Below are positions 22,256 to 33,689 of a stretch of DNA of 64,000 bases, piece after piece. The notes beneath the pieces are model-generated. The model was not told the DNA's origin. It made no database searches and saw only the letters and a list, made by a program, of their open reading frames with translations. A program made the position numbers and the translations under genes. Every line of letters begins with the position of its first letter. Positions within the stretch are counted from its first letter, which is position 1. The stretch comes from Plotosus lineatus (taxonomy: Eukaryota > Chordata > Actinopteri > Siluriformes > Plotosidae). The stretch lies in contig CM045729.1 in assembly GCA_024760905.1 (NCBI GenBank), positions 79,029,050-79,093,049 on the forward strand, written 5' to 3'.

Positions 22256-22305
<50 letters not shown>

Positions 22306-22308
22306 CCT
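22100..22308 (+). mobile_element. SINE-D, worn, with CA/TA tail
   Basis: Diverged copy with B-box-like GATTCGATTCCC and AGAGTGCCCTTGAGCAAG, ending in CA and TA dinucleotides. Confidence 0.6.
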
Positions 22309-22550
22309 CCAGTGCAGCTAACTGGGTTATCAAAGGCCGGCCATGTCTCTCACTGTCTATGGTGAGAGGCATGTTAAAGAACCATTGCTGACTTTCGTAA
22401 AGAGTAACTGCAAAGTCGTCAACGTGTTTCTGTCCCTTGCTAAAGGGTTGTATCAGGAAGGGCATCCAACGTAAAAACCTATGCCAAATCAAGCGTGTGA
22501 ATAATTCAGTGGGGTGACCCCTGATAAAGGGAAAAAGCCGAAAGGAAATC
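22309..22550 (+). mobile_element. SINE-A body with RTE-type tail (5' truncated)
   Basis: The first 130 bp are SINE-A body. The 3' part instead reads AGGAAGGGCATCCAACG and GTGACCCCTGATAAAGGG then AAAAGCCGAAAGG, which is the tail of the RTE LINE at 51.7 kb rather than the L2-like tail of other copies. Confidence 0.75.
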
Positions 22551-22568
22551 TCTCATATATATTTTTTT

Positions 22569-23584
22569 GATGGGATCGAAGCTTGTACCATGGAAAATTC
22601 ATTATTAAGGACAATTGTAATGACTCGTTAGTCAAGGTACGTGGTAATAATAAATTTTATTCGTAATGAATTTTCCATGGTACAAGCTTCGATCCCATCG
22701 AAAATCTTCCCCATGCAACGAGCAAATTTTCTACTTACGAGCTCTGCATCATAGGAAACACAGTGAGAGCGTCAGTGCTACCTAGTGTAGGGGATGCGCA
22801 ATCACACTTAAAGCTGGTCCACCAGTATGATAAAAAACCATGTTAGCAGCGGCATTAGTAGCATGCACGCGCACAAAAGTTTTTCTTTTCTTATTTTTAT
22901 TGTGCATATCCCAGTGTTTCTAAGATGGCCGATCTGTGTAAGGAGTTTGGGAAGACTACATCGAGCATCTGTACAATTTTCAAACAGAAGGCCATGTTGA
23001 AGTGTTAAACCAGCAAATGGGGTTCGTGTTTAATCGAAGGAAACATCAGGACTCAGTGATGAGATGGAGAGGCTCCTCCTATTGTGGATCAAGTCGAAAG
23101 AGTTCAATGGTGATGAGGGTGCGGCCAAGCAGCAGAAGACAAGTGATCAAAATTAGTGAAATGAAATAAAACAGTTAAAAAAATACAAAAAATTAAATAA
23201 ATAAAAAGTAAAAAAAAAAAAATAGCAGTGCAAGTTAATGTTAAGTTCTTTTTCTATTTCTATGTTAAGTTTCTATTCTTAAGTTCAGAAGCACTTATTG
23301 TATTGTTTATTGACTTATTGTTTAATTCTTGTTTTATTATTATTTATTGTTAATTACAGTATTATTGATGTTACTGTACACATGCTATTATTGTGAAATG
23401 TTTATTGTTACATCTTTATCTTAAAAATATTATGTCAAAATACATGTTTGTGTCAGGGTCAGGTTATATGAGTTTGTGAGGGGTTGGAATGGATTAATTG
23501 GTTTACTATTTTTGTTTCATCGAACAAACATTTCCCCTAACGAGCTCGCCCTCCGAACAATTAATTTTTGAAGTGAAGGTACCA

Positions 23585-23587
<3 letters not shown>
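22569..23587. mobile_element. Pogo/Tigger-type MITE, family P3, with fold-back left end
   Basis: The right end GGTACCACTG is followed by TA at 23588-23589. The left end carries a perfect 36-bp inverted repeat (22569-22604 with 22664-22699) around a 59-bp loop. The loop includes the complement of the usual P3 start (GTACCTTGACTAACGAGTC). No transposase frame is present. Confidence 0.7.

Positions 23588-23658
<71 letters not shown>
23588..23658. repeat. (TA)n microsatellite
   Basis: Pure TA array starting exactly at the TA target of the P3 element. Confidence 0.97.
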
Positions 23659-23663
<5 letters not shown>

Positions 23664-23922
23664 GGGTATTCAATAAGTTTTAGAGTAGAAGGAGGATATT
23701 GATAAGTAGAGGGTGGAAATTGTTTGAGGCAAGCATGGGGATGGGGGTGTCCCCTCCCGCAGGGAAGTCTGGGGGGCCACCCGCAGAAAAAAATTTAAAA
23801 TTCATGTGCTCTGTGGTACATTCTGGGCCCATATTTATGAGAAAATCAGACAAGCTAGAAGCAAATAAAACTAAAAGTTATATTATAAAAAAATAGTATT
23901 TGTTACAGGAATAGTAGACTTA

Positions 23923-24223
23923 CAGTGGTATGAAAAAGTATCTCTAAACCTTTTGAAATTTCTCACATTTCTGCATAATCAATGCAAGTAACTGAACCCT
24001 CTGCCTAAGGAGACTTAAAGAGCAATTGAAACCAATTTTTACCAAACAATTTAAGTCAAAAAGACAAAATATGAAAACCTATAAATGTTTGGGTGGTTTT
24101 AGTTAAAGCAGACACTGTTTTTTCATCTGTGTGATTTTGACAAAGATCAGATCACATTTGATGGTGATTTTATGCAGAAATGTGAGAAATTCCAAAAGGT
24201 TCAGATACTTTTTCATACCACTG
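23923..24223. mobile_element. Tc1/mariner-type MITE
   Basis: TA flanks at 23921-23922 and 24224-24225. Inverted repeats of about 55 bp start CAGTGGTATGAAAAAGTATC at both ends with few mismatches. 301 bp long with no transposase. The ends match a Tc1-like family common in fish. Confidence 0.9.
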
Positions 24224-24225
24224 TA

Positions 24226-24957
24226 CTTCTTAAAGGAAAGTGCATAAAACTTCTTATTTGAAAAAATCTAACAATTATCTTACTAATATATAACATTTGT
24301 GAATCAAACTGCTACCCTAATCTGTCAAAACTGTTTATGTAATATCATTTTAGGATTAATAAGATTAAGCTATTAGAATAAGATTAGGCTAGTTTAGTTG
24401 GGGTGTGATTTTTCACTATTATCGCTCAGTGCAATCAAGTAATAATTTGTTACCGGACATAACATCAAACTTTTTTATCTATTTCATGAGATACAGATGT
24501 TTCAGAAACAGTGGAATTATCAGTCTTGAGTCACTTCCACAACATATTTAATGTTGGTTGTTTAGATCTACTTCGCTTCGGCGCCATGCTTGTCGGTACG
24601 ACTCACATCAGTTTGGACTATATTTTACCCGGGTTTTTACGACCCGTTACGATCTAAATCTACACGGGAGCACAAGCAAATGGCAGCACGTATATAAAAA
24701 GCGCCGCGCTTTTGAATGAGGTAGCATAGTGCATCATGGGATATCGGAAGTGAAACGATTGTGGAAGTGGATCGTGTGATCGTGTTGTCAAGTACATAGC
24801 TTCACAAAGCCCTGAAAATGTTTTTATTAACGATTATTATTATATTATTAAATATTATTATTTACTATTATAAAATATAACCGGCGCTAGGCTAATAGTA
24901 GCTAGCACGTCCACCGGGACTTAATGAAAGTATATTTTTTGGGGGGGGTTACACCGG
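24226..24957. other. Unassigned sequence
   Basis: AT-rich to 24560, then a GC-richer part (24560-24780) containing GGCGCCATGCTTG and AAAAAGCGCCGCGC. No exon or family is recognised. Confidence 0.4.
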
Positions 24958-25230
24958 AGCCTCATGGCTCATCAGGCCGGTGCTTATCCCCGGTTTCCAT
25001 AGCGTGAAGCAACCAGGAGTTCAACTCCCCCTGGATGGGACACTAGTCCATCGCAGGTTACCTTCCCAGTATATTTTTACTGGTACCCATTCATACTGCT
25101 ATGTGAACAGAAGCACAGTTGCGTTTCAGACTTTGCCCAGGGTTCTTAGCACAGTGAGGGTCTCAGTGGGATTCGAACTCACAACCTCTCGATCATGAGC
25201 GCAGCACCCTAACCACTACTCGGCCGGGCC
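24958..25230 (-). mobile_element. SINE-C
   Basis: Reverse copy with tail at 24960 (GAGCCTCATGGCTCATC) and head at 25195-25230 (CACCCTAACCACTACTCGG). Confidence 0.85.
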
Positions 25231-25234
25231 CCCC

Positions 25235-25236
<2 letters not shown>

Positions 25237-25302
<66 letters not shown>
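25237..25302. repeat. (TA)n microsatellite
   Basis: Pure TA array between a SINE-C and a P1 MITE. It has replaced the MITE's left end. Confidence 0.97.
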
Positions 25303-25305
<3 letters not shown>

Positions 25306-25730
25306 AATTAAAAATAAGGAAATTAAGGAAGAATAGGGGAAAAAGTCAAGGAAAATGACACAAAAATAAAGCTAATTATGCAAAAGAAAAAAAAAACCCT
25401 AAACAAACACAAAACAAAAAACAACCCAAAATCTCCCATCAAAACTACTTACATTGTTGCATCTGAGTGTGCACGTGCATCTGCACCGGTATCTATGTGT
25501 CCTCTTCTCATGCAATACCATCTGTATTTATATTTTATTTACATGTTATGTTTTTTTTATGTTTAATTGTTATTATAAGCATTTATAGCATTCAATATGT
25601 ATTTATTGATATTATATACACATATACAAGCATGTATACGTCAGGCGGGGGGGGGGGGTTGATCCTATGCAGATTTCGATGATCACGTGGGGATCTCTGT
25701 CCCAATTAACTGCGGAAAGTAAGGGAACCC
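25303..25730 (+). mobile_element. Pogo/Tigger-type MITE, family P1, copy 2
   Basis: Same blocks as copy 1 in the same order. The right end (GTAAGGGAACCC) runs into a TA array at 25735-25776. Confidence 0.8.
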
Positions 25731-25732
25731 TA

Positions 25733-25734
<2 letters not shown>

Positions 25735-25776
<42 letters not shown>
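25735..25776. repeat. (TA)n microsatellite
   Basis: TA array at the right end of the P1 MITE. Confidence 0.95.
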
Positions 25777-25779
<3 letters not shown>

Positions 25780-27350
25780 TTCTGATTTTACTTTCTGTAC
25801 CTACAGAGCTGATGCTGTCTTAAATGCTGACAAATTTTTAACTTTTTCAGATCTGCAACCTCCGTCAATTTCTTCTGTATTTTGATATAACAAGCAAGAC
25901 TTTTGTCACCACCAAGAATCCTTTTCCTGATGTATTTTTAGTGACATGTTGTGAAAAATTTACGCAAAGAGTTCCACAGTTTCCCACTGCTCCAGTTGTC
26001 ACCATTTAATTCGTGTCGCATCACCAAAAATCATACACACCTCCTGTTTTGTCTCAGGAGGCGAAAAGTGATGGAAGAAAGCTGAGCCTTCAAACAGAAG
26101 AGGAATGAGACTTGTGTTATTAGCACCATGTGTGCAAGCCTCCCTCCACAAGGCCTGCTTACCTCAACTCAGGAAACTAATCTTCTCAATGCACTGTTAA
26201 TGGCATGCCAGAAAGGTGTGAAAAAAAGAAGAAAAAAGAAGTGTGGTGGTGGTGGTGGTGGGGGGGGGGGAGGTGTCTGCAGCTACATGCGCAATCACAC
26301 CTCCCCATGCGAATGTTGTCACACTCTTGAATTCCTCACCTCCAATTAGCAGGAAGATGGGACTAAATATAGCGGCCCCGGCGCTCTTCCAATCAGGTCG
26401 GACTACATGGTGTGAAACTCGAATGCAAAGCAACTTGATTAGTCGAGAACAAGTATGCAGGCCAACCTAGAAATGCTGAGGAAGTTACATGTCCAAGATT
26501 GATTCCTTCCAGAGTTAACTGCGTCAATCAATCGATGGAGGGCTTTTGAGTTCTCTGCACAGCAAATCATTGACCTGATTATCAATTGTAACATTGACTG
26601 AGGCTGAGTTTGAGGCCTGGCAGTGACGACTGAATTCCAAAGTCCCTGGTCGGAACCCCTGGGGCATCACCCCACTCTATTATGACGAAGGCCGTGAGTG
26701 AAACGTTTCATAAACAAGCCGAAATGAGGTCTGCTTGATGTAAGCCACTGCAGCGATGCCACGTGTATCCATGGTGATGAGAATGTCAGACGGAACATTC
26801 AACTGACCTTAAGAATATCCAATGCTCCCTTGAGCTTTGATCTTCAGATGGCTTTGTCCCATCGATTCTGAAGCAAGAATGCACCAAGCCATTCATCAGT
26901 GACTAAAAGCACGTCAGTGAGAATGTTGCCATAGGCAACTTCATTCATCAGAGCTCGCATCCACCACAAACTGGATCAAAAAATGTGTGGGAACACAGTT
27001 AAACAACGCTCTCCTTTGCTTACCCGCAAAGGTTTTCCTCTAATCATAGACCTTCCACTTACACACCTGGGTATTTAAAATAAGGGCTGTGGATGCAAGT
27101 TTCCTGGCTGCTCATCAGAGCTTTATCAGCGGCCCTGAAGGTGTGAATGTCCTGAGCCCCGCCTTGCATCGACAGAAAGACACTCAAGTGCACAAATTCA
27201 ACTTGCTCTTCACTGGCACTGGCACCATATATAAACCTGACCAGAGATCTCATTCAAAAATGGGAAAATAAATAAATAAATAAGAAGAGTTAATTTTAAT
27301 AAAAAAAAAAAATGGAGGGACATCGAGGACATCAAATAATAATGGAATTA
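25777..27350. other. Mostly unique sequence
   Basis: No gene is recognised. A GGT/G-run low-complexity tract lies at 26242-26272. The part 26480-27260 is free of recognised repeats and moderate in GC, and is a candidate for conserved non-coding DNA. Confidence 0.4.
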
Positions 27351-27354
27351 ATTA

Positions 27355-27395
27355 ATTCATTCATTCATGTGCTGAACCTCTTAATCCTACTTAGG
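27355..27395 (-). mobile_element. SINE tail, left piece (interrupted by hAT MITE)
   Basis: ATTCATTCATTCATG and CTTAATCCTAC form the reverse L2-like tail of a SINE-B that continues at 28030. Confidence 0.75.
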
Positions 27396-28029
27396 CAGTG
27401 CATCTCAAATAGTGGGGCACACCCCCCTTGGGGGGGGGGGGTGCAGTATAATGCCGAGGGGGATGTGGTGTGATGTCAGAGGGGGTGCGTATGACCCTGG
27501 GGAACATGCTTTTCTGGAATAGTGTACGAGATTTAAGTGCAATTGCACCTCCACTCCAGTAGTTGGCAGTGGCGCTCTCATTGTCACGCTATGGTGTAGC
27601 TGTTTTTTGCATGAGCAAAAGATATGAAGAGCAGTAAACAGCCCCTCAAGAAACAACACGGGACAATTTCTAACAGGAACAGGGAGAAAGGTGGAGAAAC
27701 GGAGATATTTAGATATAAATAAGTTAAATGAGTTTAAATACAGATGTATTTTTTTTTATTTCAGGCACATGGTGCACTTCCAATCTTTTCTGTTACAGAT
27801 TTACAAAATGTTAATGAAGTTTTTCTTTATTGTAAGTTGAACTATATTTCTTTCTTTTTTTGTTTTTAATGTTAAAGATACAATGTTATGCAGAGGTGTA
27901 CTCATAACAATTTAATCAACAAATAATACTACGGTATTTATAGTCGCTCGCTGGGCAGGGGCGGGGGGGTGGATGAAATGTTTTTTTCTTCCCAGAGGGG
28001 GCGCCACCTAAAATAATTAAGAAGCACTG
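27396..28029. mobile_element. hAT MITE (634 bp)
   Basis: Starts CAGTGCATCTCAAATAGTGG and ends AATTAAGAAGCACTG. The 8-bp flanks TACTTAGG (27388-27395) and TACTAAGG (28030-28037) match 7/8. Its left half appears, reversed and truncated, inside the Tigger elements at 46.8 and 62.5 kb. Confidence 0.85.
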
Positions 28030-28360
28030 TACTAAGGTCACATGTACGCTGGAGCATATCACATCTGATCTCAGCAAAGGCAGAATTCACCCTGAACAGC
28101 TCTACAGTCCATCGCAGGGACAACACACACACACACACACACACACACACTACCACAAATGCTAATTCACACTCACACCAGTGATCAGTCTTTTGGACTG
28201 CAAGAGGAAACCGGCGCACCCTGAGAAAACCCACATAAGTGCAGGGAGAACATGCAAACTCTACACAGAAATACCCATGACAAGCTTTGACTTGAAACCA
28301 AGACCTTCTTTCTGTGAGGTGGATGTGCCGATCACTGCATCTTTAAATTACAGGATTATT
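28030..28360 (-). mobile_element. SINE-B, right piece
   Basis: Continuation of the interrupted SINE with an internal (CA)n at 28122-28150 and body GGGAGAACATGCAAACTC. The head, near 28325-28345, is worn. Confidence 0.75.
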
Positions 28361-28399
28361 TTTGTACTTGTTCCAACAAATTACACTGCATAGCATATC

Positions 28400-28708
28400 A
28401 GAGGGACAGCCCATGTAAGATGTTTTGGAGACAAAGTCAGAGAGGCTCGATTGAGATGGTTTGGACATGTACAGAGGAGGGATAGTGAGTATATTGGCAG
28501 TAGGATGCTGAGGTTGGAACGACCAGGCAGAAGGCCTAGAGGAAGACCAAAGAAGAGATTTATGGATGTGGTGAAGGAGGACATGAAGGTCATTGGAGTA
28601 AGAGAAGAAGATGCAGAGGACAGGGTGAGATGGAGGCAGATGATTTGCTGTGGCGACCCCTGAAGGGAGCAGCCAAAAGGAAAAGAAGAAGAAGAAGAAG
28701 AAGAAGAA
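28400..28708 (+). pseudogene. RTE-type LINE, C-terminal ORF2 fragment and 3' tail
   Basis: An open stretch from about 28451 to 28663 encodes MRWFGHVQRRDSEYIG, then GRRPRGRPKKRF, ending CGDP and stop. This is the carboxy-terminal region of an RTE-type ORF2 protein (endonuclease plus reverse transcriptase). The catalytic RT and the endonuclease are missing because the copy is 5'-truncated. The 3' tail reads GCGACCCCTGAAGGGAGC and ends in (AAG)n. A closely related copy lies at 51300-51743. Confidence 0.75.
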
Positions 28709-28719
28709 GCCTAAAACGC

Positions 28720-28862
28720 TGCAATGCCGACCAATCACAGCCATATGCTGTCCCTCAACAAACTGTTATCACAAATTTTGAAGCAAATAAGTGTCAAGAG
28801 CGCTTTACAGAAACTGAGCGACCCAAGATCTGTTCCAGTGTGGCCATACAACGAGGTCCATG
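28720..28862 (+). pseudogene. Tc1-like transposase relic, upstream piece
   Basis: The segment near 28825-28860 (TCCAGTGTGGCCATACAACG) resembles the part of a Tc1-like element preceding its last coding segment. The SINE at 28863 interrupts it; the right piece is at 29068. Assignment is by family resemblance. Confidence 0.4.
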
Positions 28863-29066
28863 GGCGGAAACACGCTACTCTTGTCGAAAGTCAGCAATGG
28901 TTCTTTCACATCAACCTCACAACATAGACAGTGAGAGACATGGCCGGCCTTTGATGAGTTAGCTGCACTGGGGGGACAGTGATAACCCATGGAGAACGGG
29001 TTTCGAACCCCTAACCCTAAGATCAATGATCTAGCACCTTTTGCCACCAGGCCACAACTGCCCCCT
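28863..29066 (-). mobile_element. SINE-A, tail truncated
   Basis: Reverse copy lacking the L2-like tail. Body at 28868-28960, head at 29025-29066. Confidence 0.88.
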
Positions 29067-29067
29067 C

Positions 29068-29394
29068 CATAAACAAAGTGAGCTCCATTATGACATGGTG
29101 TGCGCCAAGTCTGGAAAAGAACTCAAATGTCCTGCACAGACATGTCACCTCAACCCCACTGAACACGTTTGGGATTTACAGGAACGACAACCGCACACCA
29201 ACATCAGGGCCTGATCTGTCTGTTCTTGTAGCGGAACAAACAGAATTCTCACAGTCATACTCCAAAATCTAGTAGAAAGCCTTCCAGAAGAGTGGACGTT
29301 TTGGAAGATGATACTGAACATGCACCTGCAGATGGAAAAGACAAGTTTGGTAGTCAGGCGTCCACAAACGTTTTGCGAAATAATGTAGTGTTCA
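29068..29394 (+). pseudogene. Tc1-like transposase C-terminal relic
   Basis: Read forward with one shift, it holds LNPTEHVWDLQER and LQNLVESLPEEW, matching the end of Tc1-like transposases (the PIEHLWD region that carries the last catalytic Glu or Asp of the DDE triad nearby). Stops interrupt the frame. The sequence ends near GTCCACAAACGTTTTGCG, typical of the terminal region of the family. Confidence 0.7.
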
Positions 29395-30414
29395 ATTTCT
29401 ATAGTAACAGGAAACGCATATAGTCAGTCAGTATGTTTACCACCATCAACGATCAACACAATGTTTACTGTCCTCAAGGGGCAATTTGTTTCACAGCCAG
29501 CAGTTACACAATAACAAACATGTAAAACACACAAGGGAGAGTACGCAATAAATATAAACAAGAACTTACATAGAGTTATTTAAAATGACTATAGCAGCGG
29601 GAATAAAGGAGTTCTTTTAAAAATAAAAGAGGCATGGGGACAATGTTCCGGATGGAAGATTTTGTGCTTTCCTCTTTTTAACATTATTATACAGCAAGTT
29701 GTTTTTTTTCCATTTCCGAGTCAGATGACGGGGATCACCCTGGGTTTGCACTGGGGCGTGATAGCCACCATTGTGATGATTTAAGCGAATTATGAGGCGA
29801 GTGGGGGGATGGAGGGGGTGGGATCGTATTGTGATGGTCTTGAGGAAACTTGGTGGATGTGTAATGATGCTGCTGATGATTACAGTGTATGATGACTGTG
29901 GTAGAACATGGGAATCTTAGTGCGGCACAGAAGAGTATAGTAGAATTTAACGTAGTGCAACATGCCTTGATTCGCCATCGTAGAGGATTTTGATGAAGTT
30001 GGAAATATGATTAGTTCAAGTTTGAGTTGTTGGACGCCCCCGGCTCTTTTTTTATACTCCTATCGCACTGCAAGTGTGCTCATAAATCATGGACCGCTAC
30101 GCTTTTTTGAATCGCAGCGAGTGCAGACATCGGTATAAATCCAGTATAAACCCAGGGTTAATAAGAGCGAGATTGTATATCACTGCATATATCACTAACT
30201 TGTCGACAGGATTTTCCACAACATGAAAACATAGCTATATGTAAATGAGGAGTTCAAAAGCAAAACCCTATAAAGGCTAAAACCCTGAAAAACACCAATC
30301 ACAGGTGTGCCTCAGGTCACATGATGCACAAGATGGATATTCCAATATGCATTACATTAGCGCACTTAAAATCTATTTCATAAAATAACTTAATTAGTGA
30401 CTTTTGATAAGACG
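29395..30414. other. Unassigned sequence, partly LINE-like
   Basis: The part 29550-29780 (GCAGCGGGAATAAAGGAG) resembles a LINE-associated fish repeat also hinted at in 19430-19600. The remainder has no recognised feature. Confidence 0.35.
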
Positions 30415-30541
30415 AGATGCAAAGCCGTACACGTGTTTCCACCCTGCGATGGTCTGGGTTGTCTGGAGTCGGCTGGGATGGCCACCAGCCTTACCGAGAC
30501 CCTAATTGGGATTACGCGATTACAGAAAATGAACTGATGAC
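30415..30541 (+). mobile_element. SINE-A, 3' piece only
   Basis: Only the last 125 bp, with CCTGCGATGGTCTGG and CCCTAATTGGGATTACGCG. Confidence 0.8.
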
Positions 30542-30730
30542 CTGAACTTAATTATTTTAATTTATTGTTCATGGCTGTATCTTTTTTGTAAATTTTTATG
30601 AGTATTCACTGTGTTTTTTTTTAACATTTTCAAAAACACTAGTCTTTCGCAAACTAATGAAAGGTGGACCATGTTTTGCAGACAAAGCAAACAAAATTGG
30701 GCGATTACTGAGTTTTAGAATAATAGTATA

Positions 30731-31208
30731 AAGGGATCCCTCACTTTACGCGGTTGATTAGGACAGGAACCCCCCCCCCCGCGCGACCACCGAATTCCGC
30801 GAATTAGGACACCCCCCCCCCGCCACCTGACATATACGAATCCATGTTCAATGCTATAAATGCTTATATTAACAATTAAACATTCAAAAATAATGCATGA
30901 GATGTAAATAAAATATAAATACACACACATGCGGACGCGCGTGCACTCAGGTGCGCACTTCACATAAAAATGTCAGTAGTTTTGTTATGGTCGTTTGGGT
31001 TGGTTTTTTTTTTGTTATGTGTTTGTTTAGGGTTTTTTTTTGTTTTTTTTTTGCATAATTGGCCTTGTTTTTGCGGCATTTTCCTTAACTTTTTCCCCCT
31101 ATTCTATCTTATTTTCCTTATTTTTTAATTCAACAAATATTCAAAATAAAAAAAACTCGATGCACTGAAGCCACATGAATTGAAGCGCGAAGTAGCGAGG
31201 GATCCCTG
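30731..31208 (-). mobile_element. Pogo/Tigger-type MITE, family P1, copy 3
   Basis: Both ends are present: left AAGGGATCCCTCACTTTACG and right GAGGGATCCCTG, flanked by TA at 30729-30730 and 31209-31210. It is inverted relative to the other copies. C-runs at 30771-30781 and 30812-30821 correspond to the G-run of other copies. Confidence 0.88.
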
Positions 31209-31226
31209 TATTTGCCTTTTCGTTTT

Positions 31227-31540
31227 CATTCATTATCTGTAACTGCTTAATTCTAATTAGGGTCTTGGGGAGGCTGGTGCCCCTCCCAGCTGACTCTGGG
31301 TAAGGGCAGAGTACATGCCAGGCCACCGCAGGGCAGAAACACGCTGACAGCCTTGCAGCTCCAGCAATGGTTCTTTTACATGAACCTCTCACCATAGACA
31401 GTGAGAGACATGGCCGGCCTTTGATAGCCCAGTCAGCCGCACTGGTGGGGACAATGACAACCCGTTGAGAGTGGGGCTTGAACCACCAACATTGGGGTCA
31501 GTGATCCGACACCTTTACCACCAGGCCATCACTGGCCCTT
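31227..31540 (-). mobile_element. SINE-A
   Basis: Reverse full-length copy, slightly deleted around 31310-31360. Confidence 0.9.
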
Positions 31541-32150
31541 TTTGTTTTGAATGATTTAATTTCTGTTCAGTGCTCCTCTACCATTCCATAACAAAGAAAG
31601 AAGAAATAATTGAAGTCCACCCAAACCAACAGGTGCATTTTGTTGTTTTAAAAGCGGTCAAGTGGACAACTTACTCATTTGTGCCATTCATAATTTAAAT
31701 GTCAATTGTATCCCTTTGTATTCAGAGGACAAAAATAAGGACATTTCCACTTTTGAAAATTCAAATTCGGTTTTCATAATGTCCCAAAATGTTCGCACGA
31801 AGCACCACATCTGTTCAGGAATTGAATGCTCTCCAACAACGAGACACAGAAAGCGCAGAGTCCACATTCGAATGGATAACATTACTTGAAATGTATTATC
31901 GGTATTGTCTGTTTCTGAATAGCAATTTTTGGATCATTATCAGACTACAGATGCCACGTAAACAGATGAAAAGAAACAAAACATATTGCCGTGTTTAGAA
32001 ATTAATGAAGCTGTCACATGACTTTTAACCTAAATTTAGAAGCCTAGAAGGTCTAACTATGCCACGAGTGACCAGTGTTAATATTTGTCACATTTCCTTT
32101 CGGCTTGTAAATCAAAAGACGTTGAGCGTTTTTAGTCCGATATGGATATT
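31541..32150. other. No recognised feature
   Basis: AT-rich sequence without a recognised gene or repeat. Confidence 0.4.
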
Positions 32151-32410
32151 TATTCATTCATTCATTTTCTGCAGCCGCATAATCCTATTTAGTGTGGCAA
32201 GGAGGCTGGTGCTCATCCCAGTCGACTCTAGGTGAGGGCAGAGTACACTCTGGACAACCCGCCAGGCCATCACAGGGCAGAAACATGCTGACGGCTTTTC
32301 AGCGACTCTTGATGAAAGTCAGCAAAAGGTTCTTTTACATGAACCTCACACCATAGCCTGTGAGAGACATGGCCAGCCTTTGATAACCCAGTTAGCTGTA
32401 CTGGTGGGGG
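32151..32410 (-). mobile_element. SINE-A, head missing
   Basis: Tail and body are present; the copy stops at the GTTAGCTGTACTGG position and is followed by a G-rich run. Confidence 0.88.
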
Positions 32411-32857
32411 CATGGGGGCGGGGCATGGGAGCGTGGGATGGGGGGGTCAGATATTGGAAATACCCTGGAAACTTAATGAACACAATTCATGTGTAGTATC
32501 GCAAATTTCCACTGAAATGCATTATTATATTTTGTTTGATGACATCATTCATAATATTTAGGCAATTTTCTTCAAAAGACATCATCATTTTTCCCGTACA
32601 ACTAACTCTATATCTATTAGCTTTTGTTTAATATGTATAATAATATAAAAGACCACGATTCACATATAAGCAGCTCAATTAAGAAACAGTAAAATCTCCG
32701 ACATTAATTATCCAATGGTATTTGTTTTTAACAATGATGTCATTATGAACTTTATTCCATTATAAAATGTAGATGGTGCTGTGTGCACCCATCATCGAGT
32801 CACTGTCTCCCAAGCTCTGCTGTATTTCTTATTCATTTATTTATTTATTTATTTATA

Positions 32858-32880
32858 TTAACAGTATTTGGCAGACACCC

Positions 32881-32968
<88 letters not shown>

Positions 32969-33078
32969 GGCACTTGAGGGTTAAGAGCATGGCAGCTTGG
33001 TGGTGCTGGGACTTGAACCCCTAACCTTCGAATCAATAATCCAGATCCCTAATCACCTGAACTACCACTGCCCTCAGC
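32858..33078 (+). mobile_element. tRNA-like dispersed fish repeat split by a (TA)n array
   Basis: TTTGGCAGACACCCTT is followed by a TA array (32883-32964), then GAGGGTTAAGAGC and a worn tRNA-like end with ACTTGAACCCCTAACC. Same family as 15196-15350. Confidence 0.65.
32883..32964. repeat. (TA)n microsatellite
   Basis: Pure TA array inside a dispersed repeat. Confidence 0.97.
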
Positions 33079-33619
33079 GCCACCTATTTATTTATTTTAT
33101 ATTTATGATATACATTTGTTGCTATAAACACACAGCACTCATTAATGATGCATCAGGATCAGGGTTAGGTTCAGGGTTAGGATCAGGCTTAGGCTATATG
33201 TCAAATAAACATAGAAATAAATGACAGTGAGATGAATAATTCTATCAGTACCAGATGCTGATAAATTGCACAGAAGGTTAAAATCAATTCTGGAAAAAAA
33301 GTTTTTTTTTTAATCTTTCAGAAATCAAAAGAAAAATGAAGTTGATGGAAAAATGACCACTCCTTTATATAACTGAGGACAGACTAGCAATGACATTCAC
33401 CTCTAAATCCACTGACTCAAGAGATCAGACCTCGAGTCGGGGAGTGTGATGCACGAGTAAATGTCTCGCCCTCATCCTCCGTCCCTCACCTGGACGTGTG
33501 TGCCAGCAGCACCCAGCTTTGTCCTACCATGGTGAGAGGACATCTGTTTGTCCTGCCAGACTTTAGGCTAACTGCCAATCAGTCAATGGCAGCTATGGCA
33601 ACAAGGCTGCAGTGCAGTC

Positions 33620-33689
<70 letters not shown>

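Noticed and set aside
33150..33195. Telomere-like TTAGGG words
   Set aside because: Only a few imperfect GGTTAGG/GGCTTAGG units; too short and degenerate for an interstitial telomere array.
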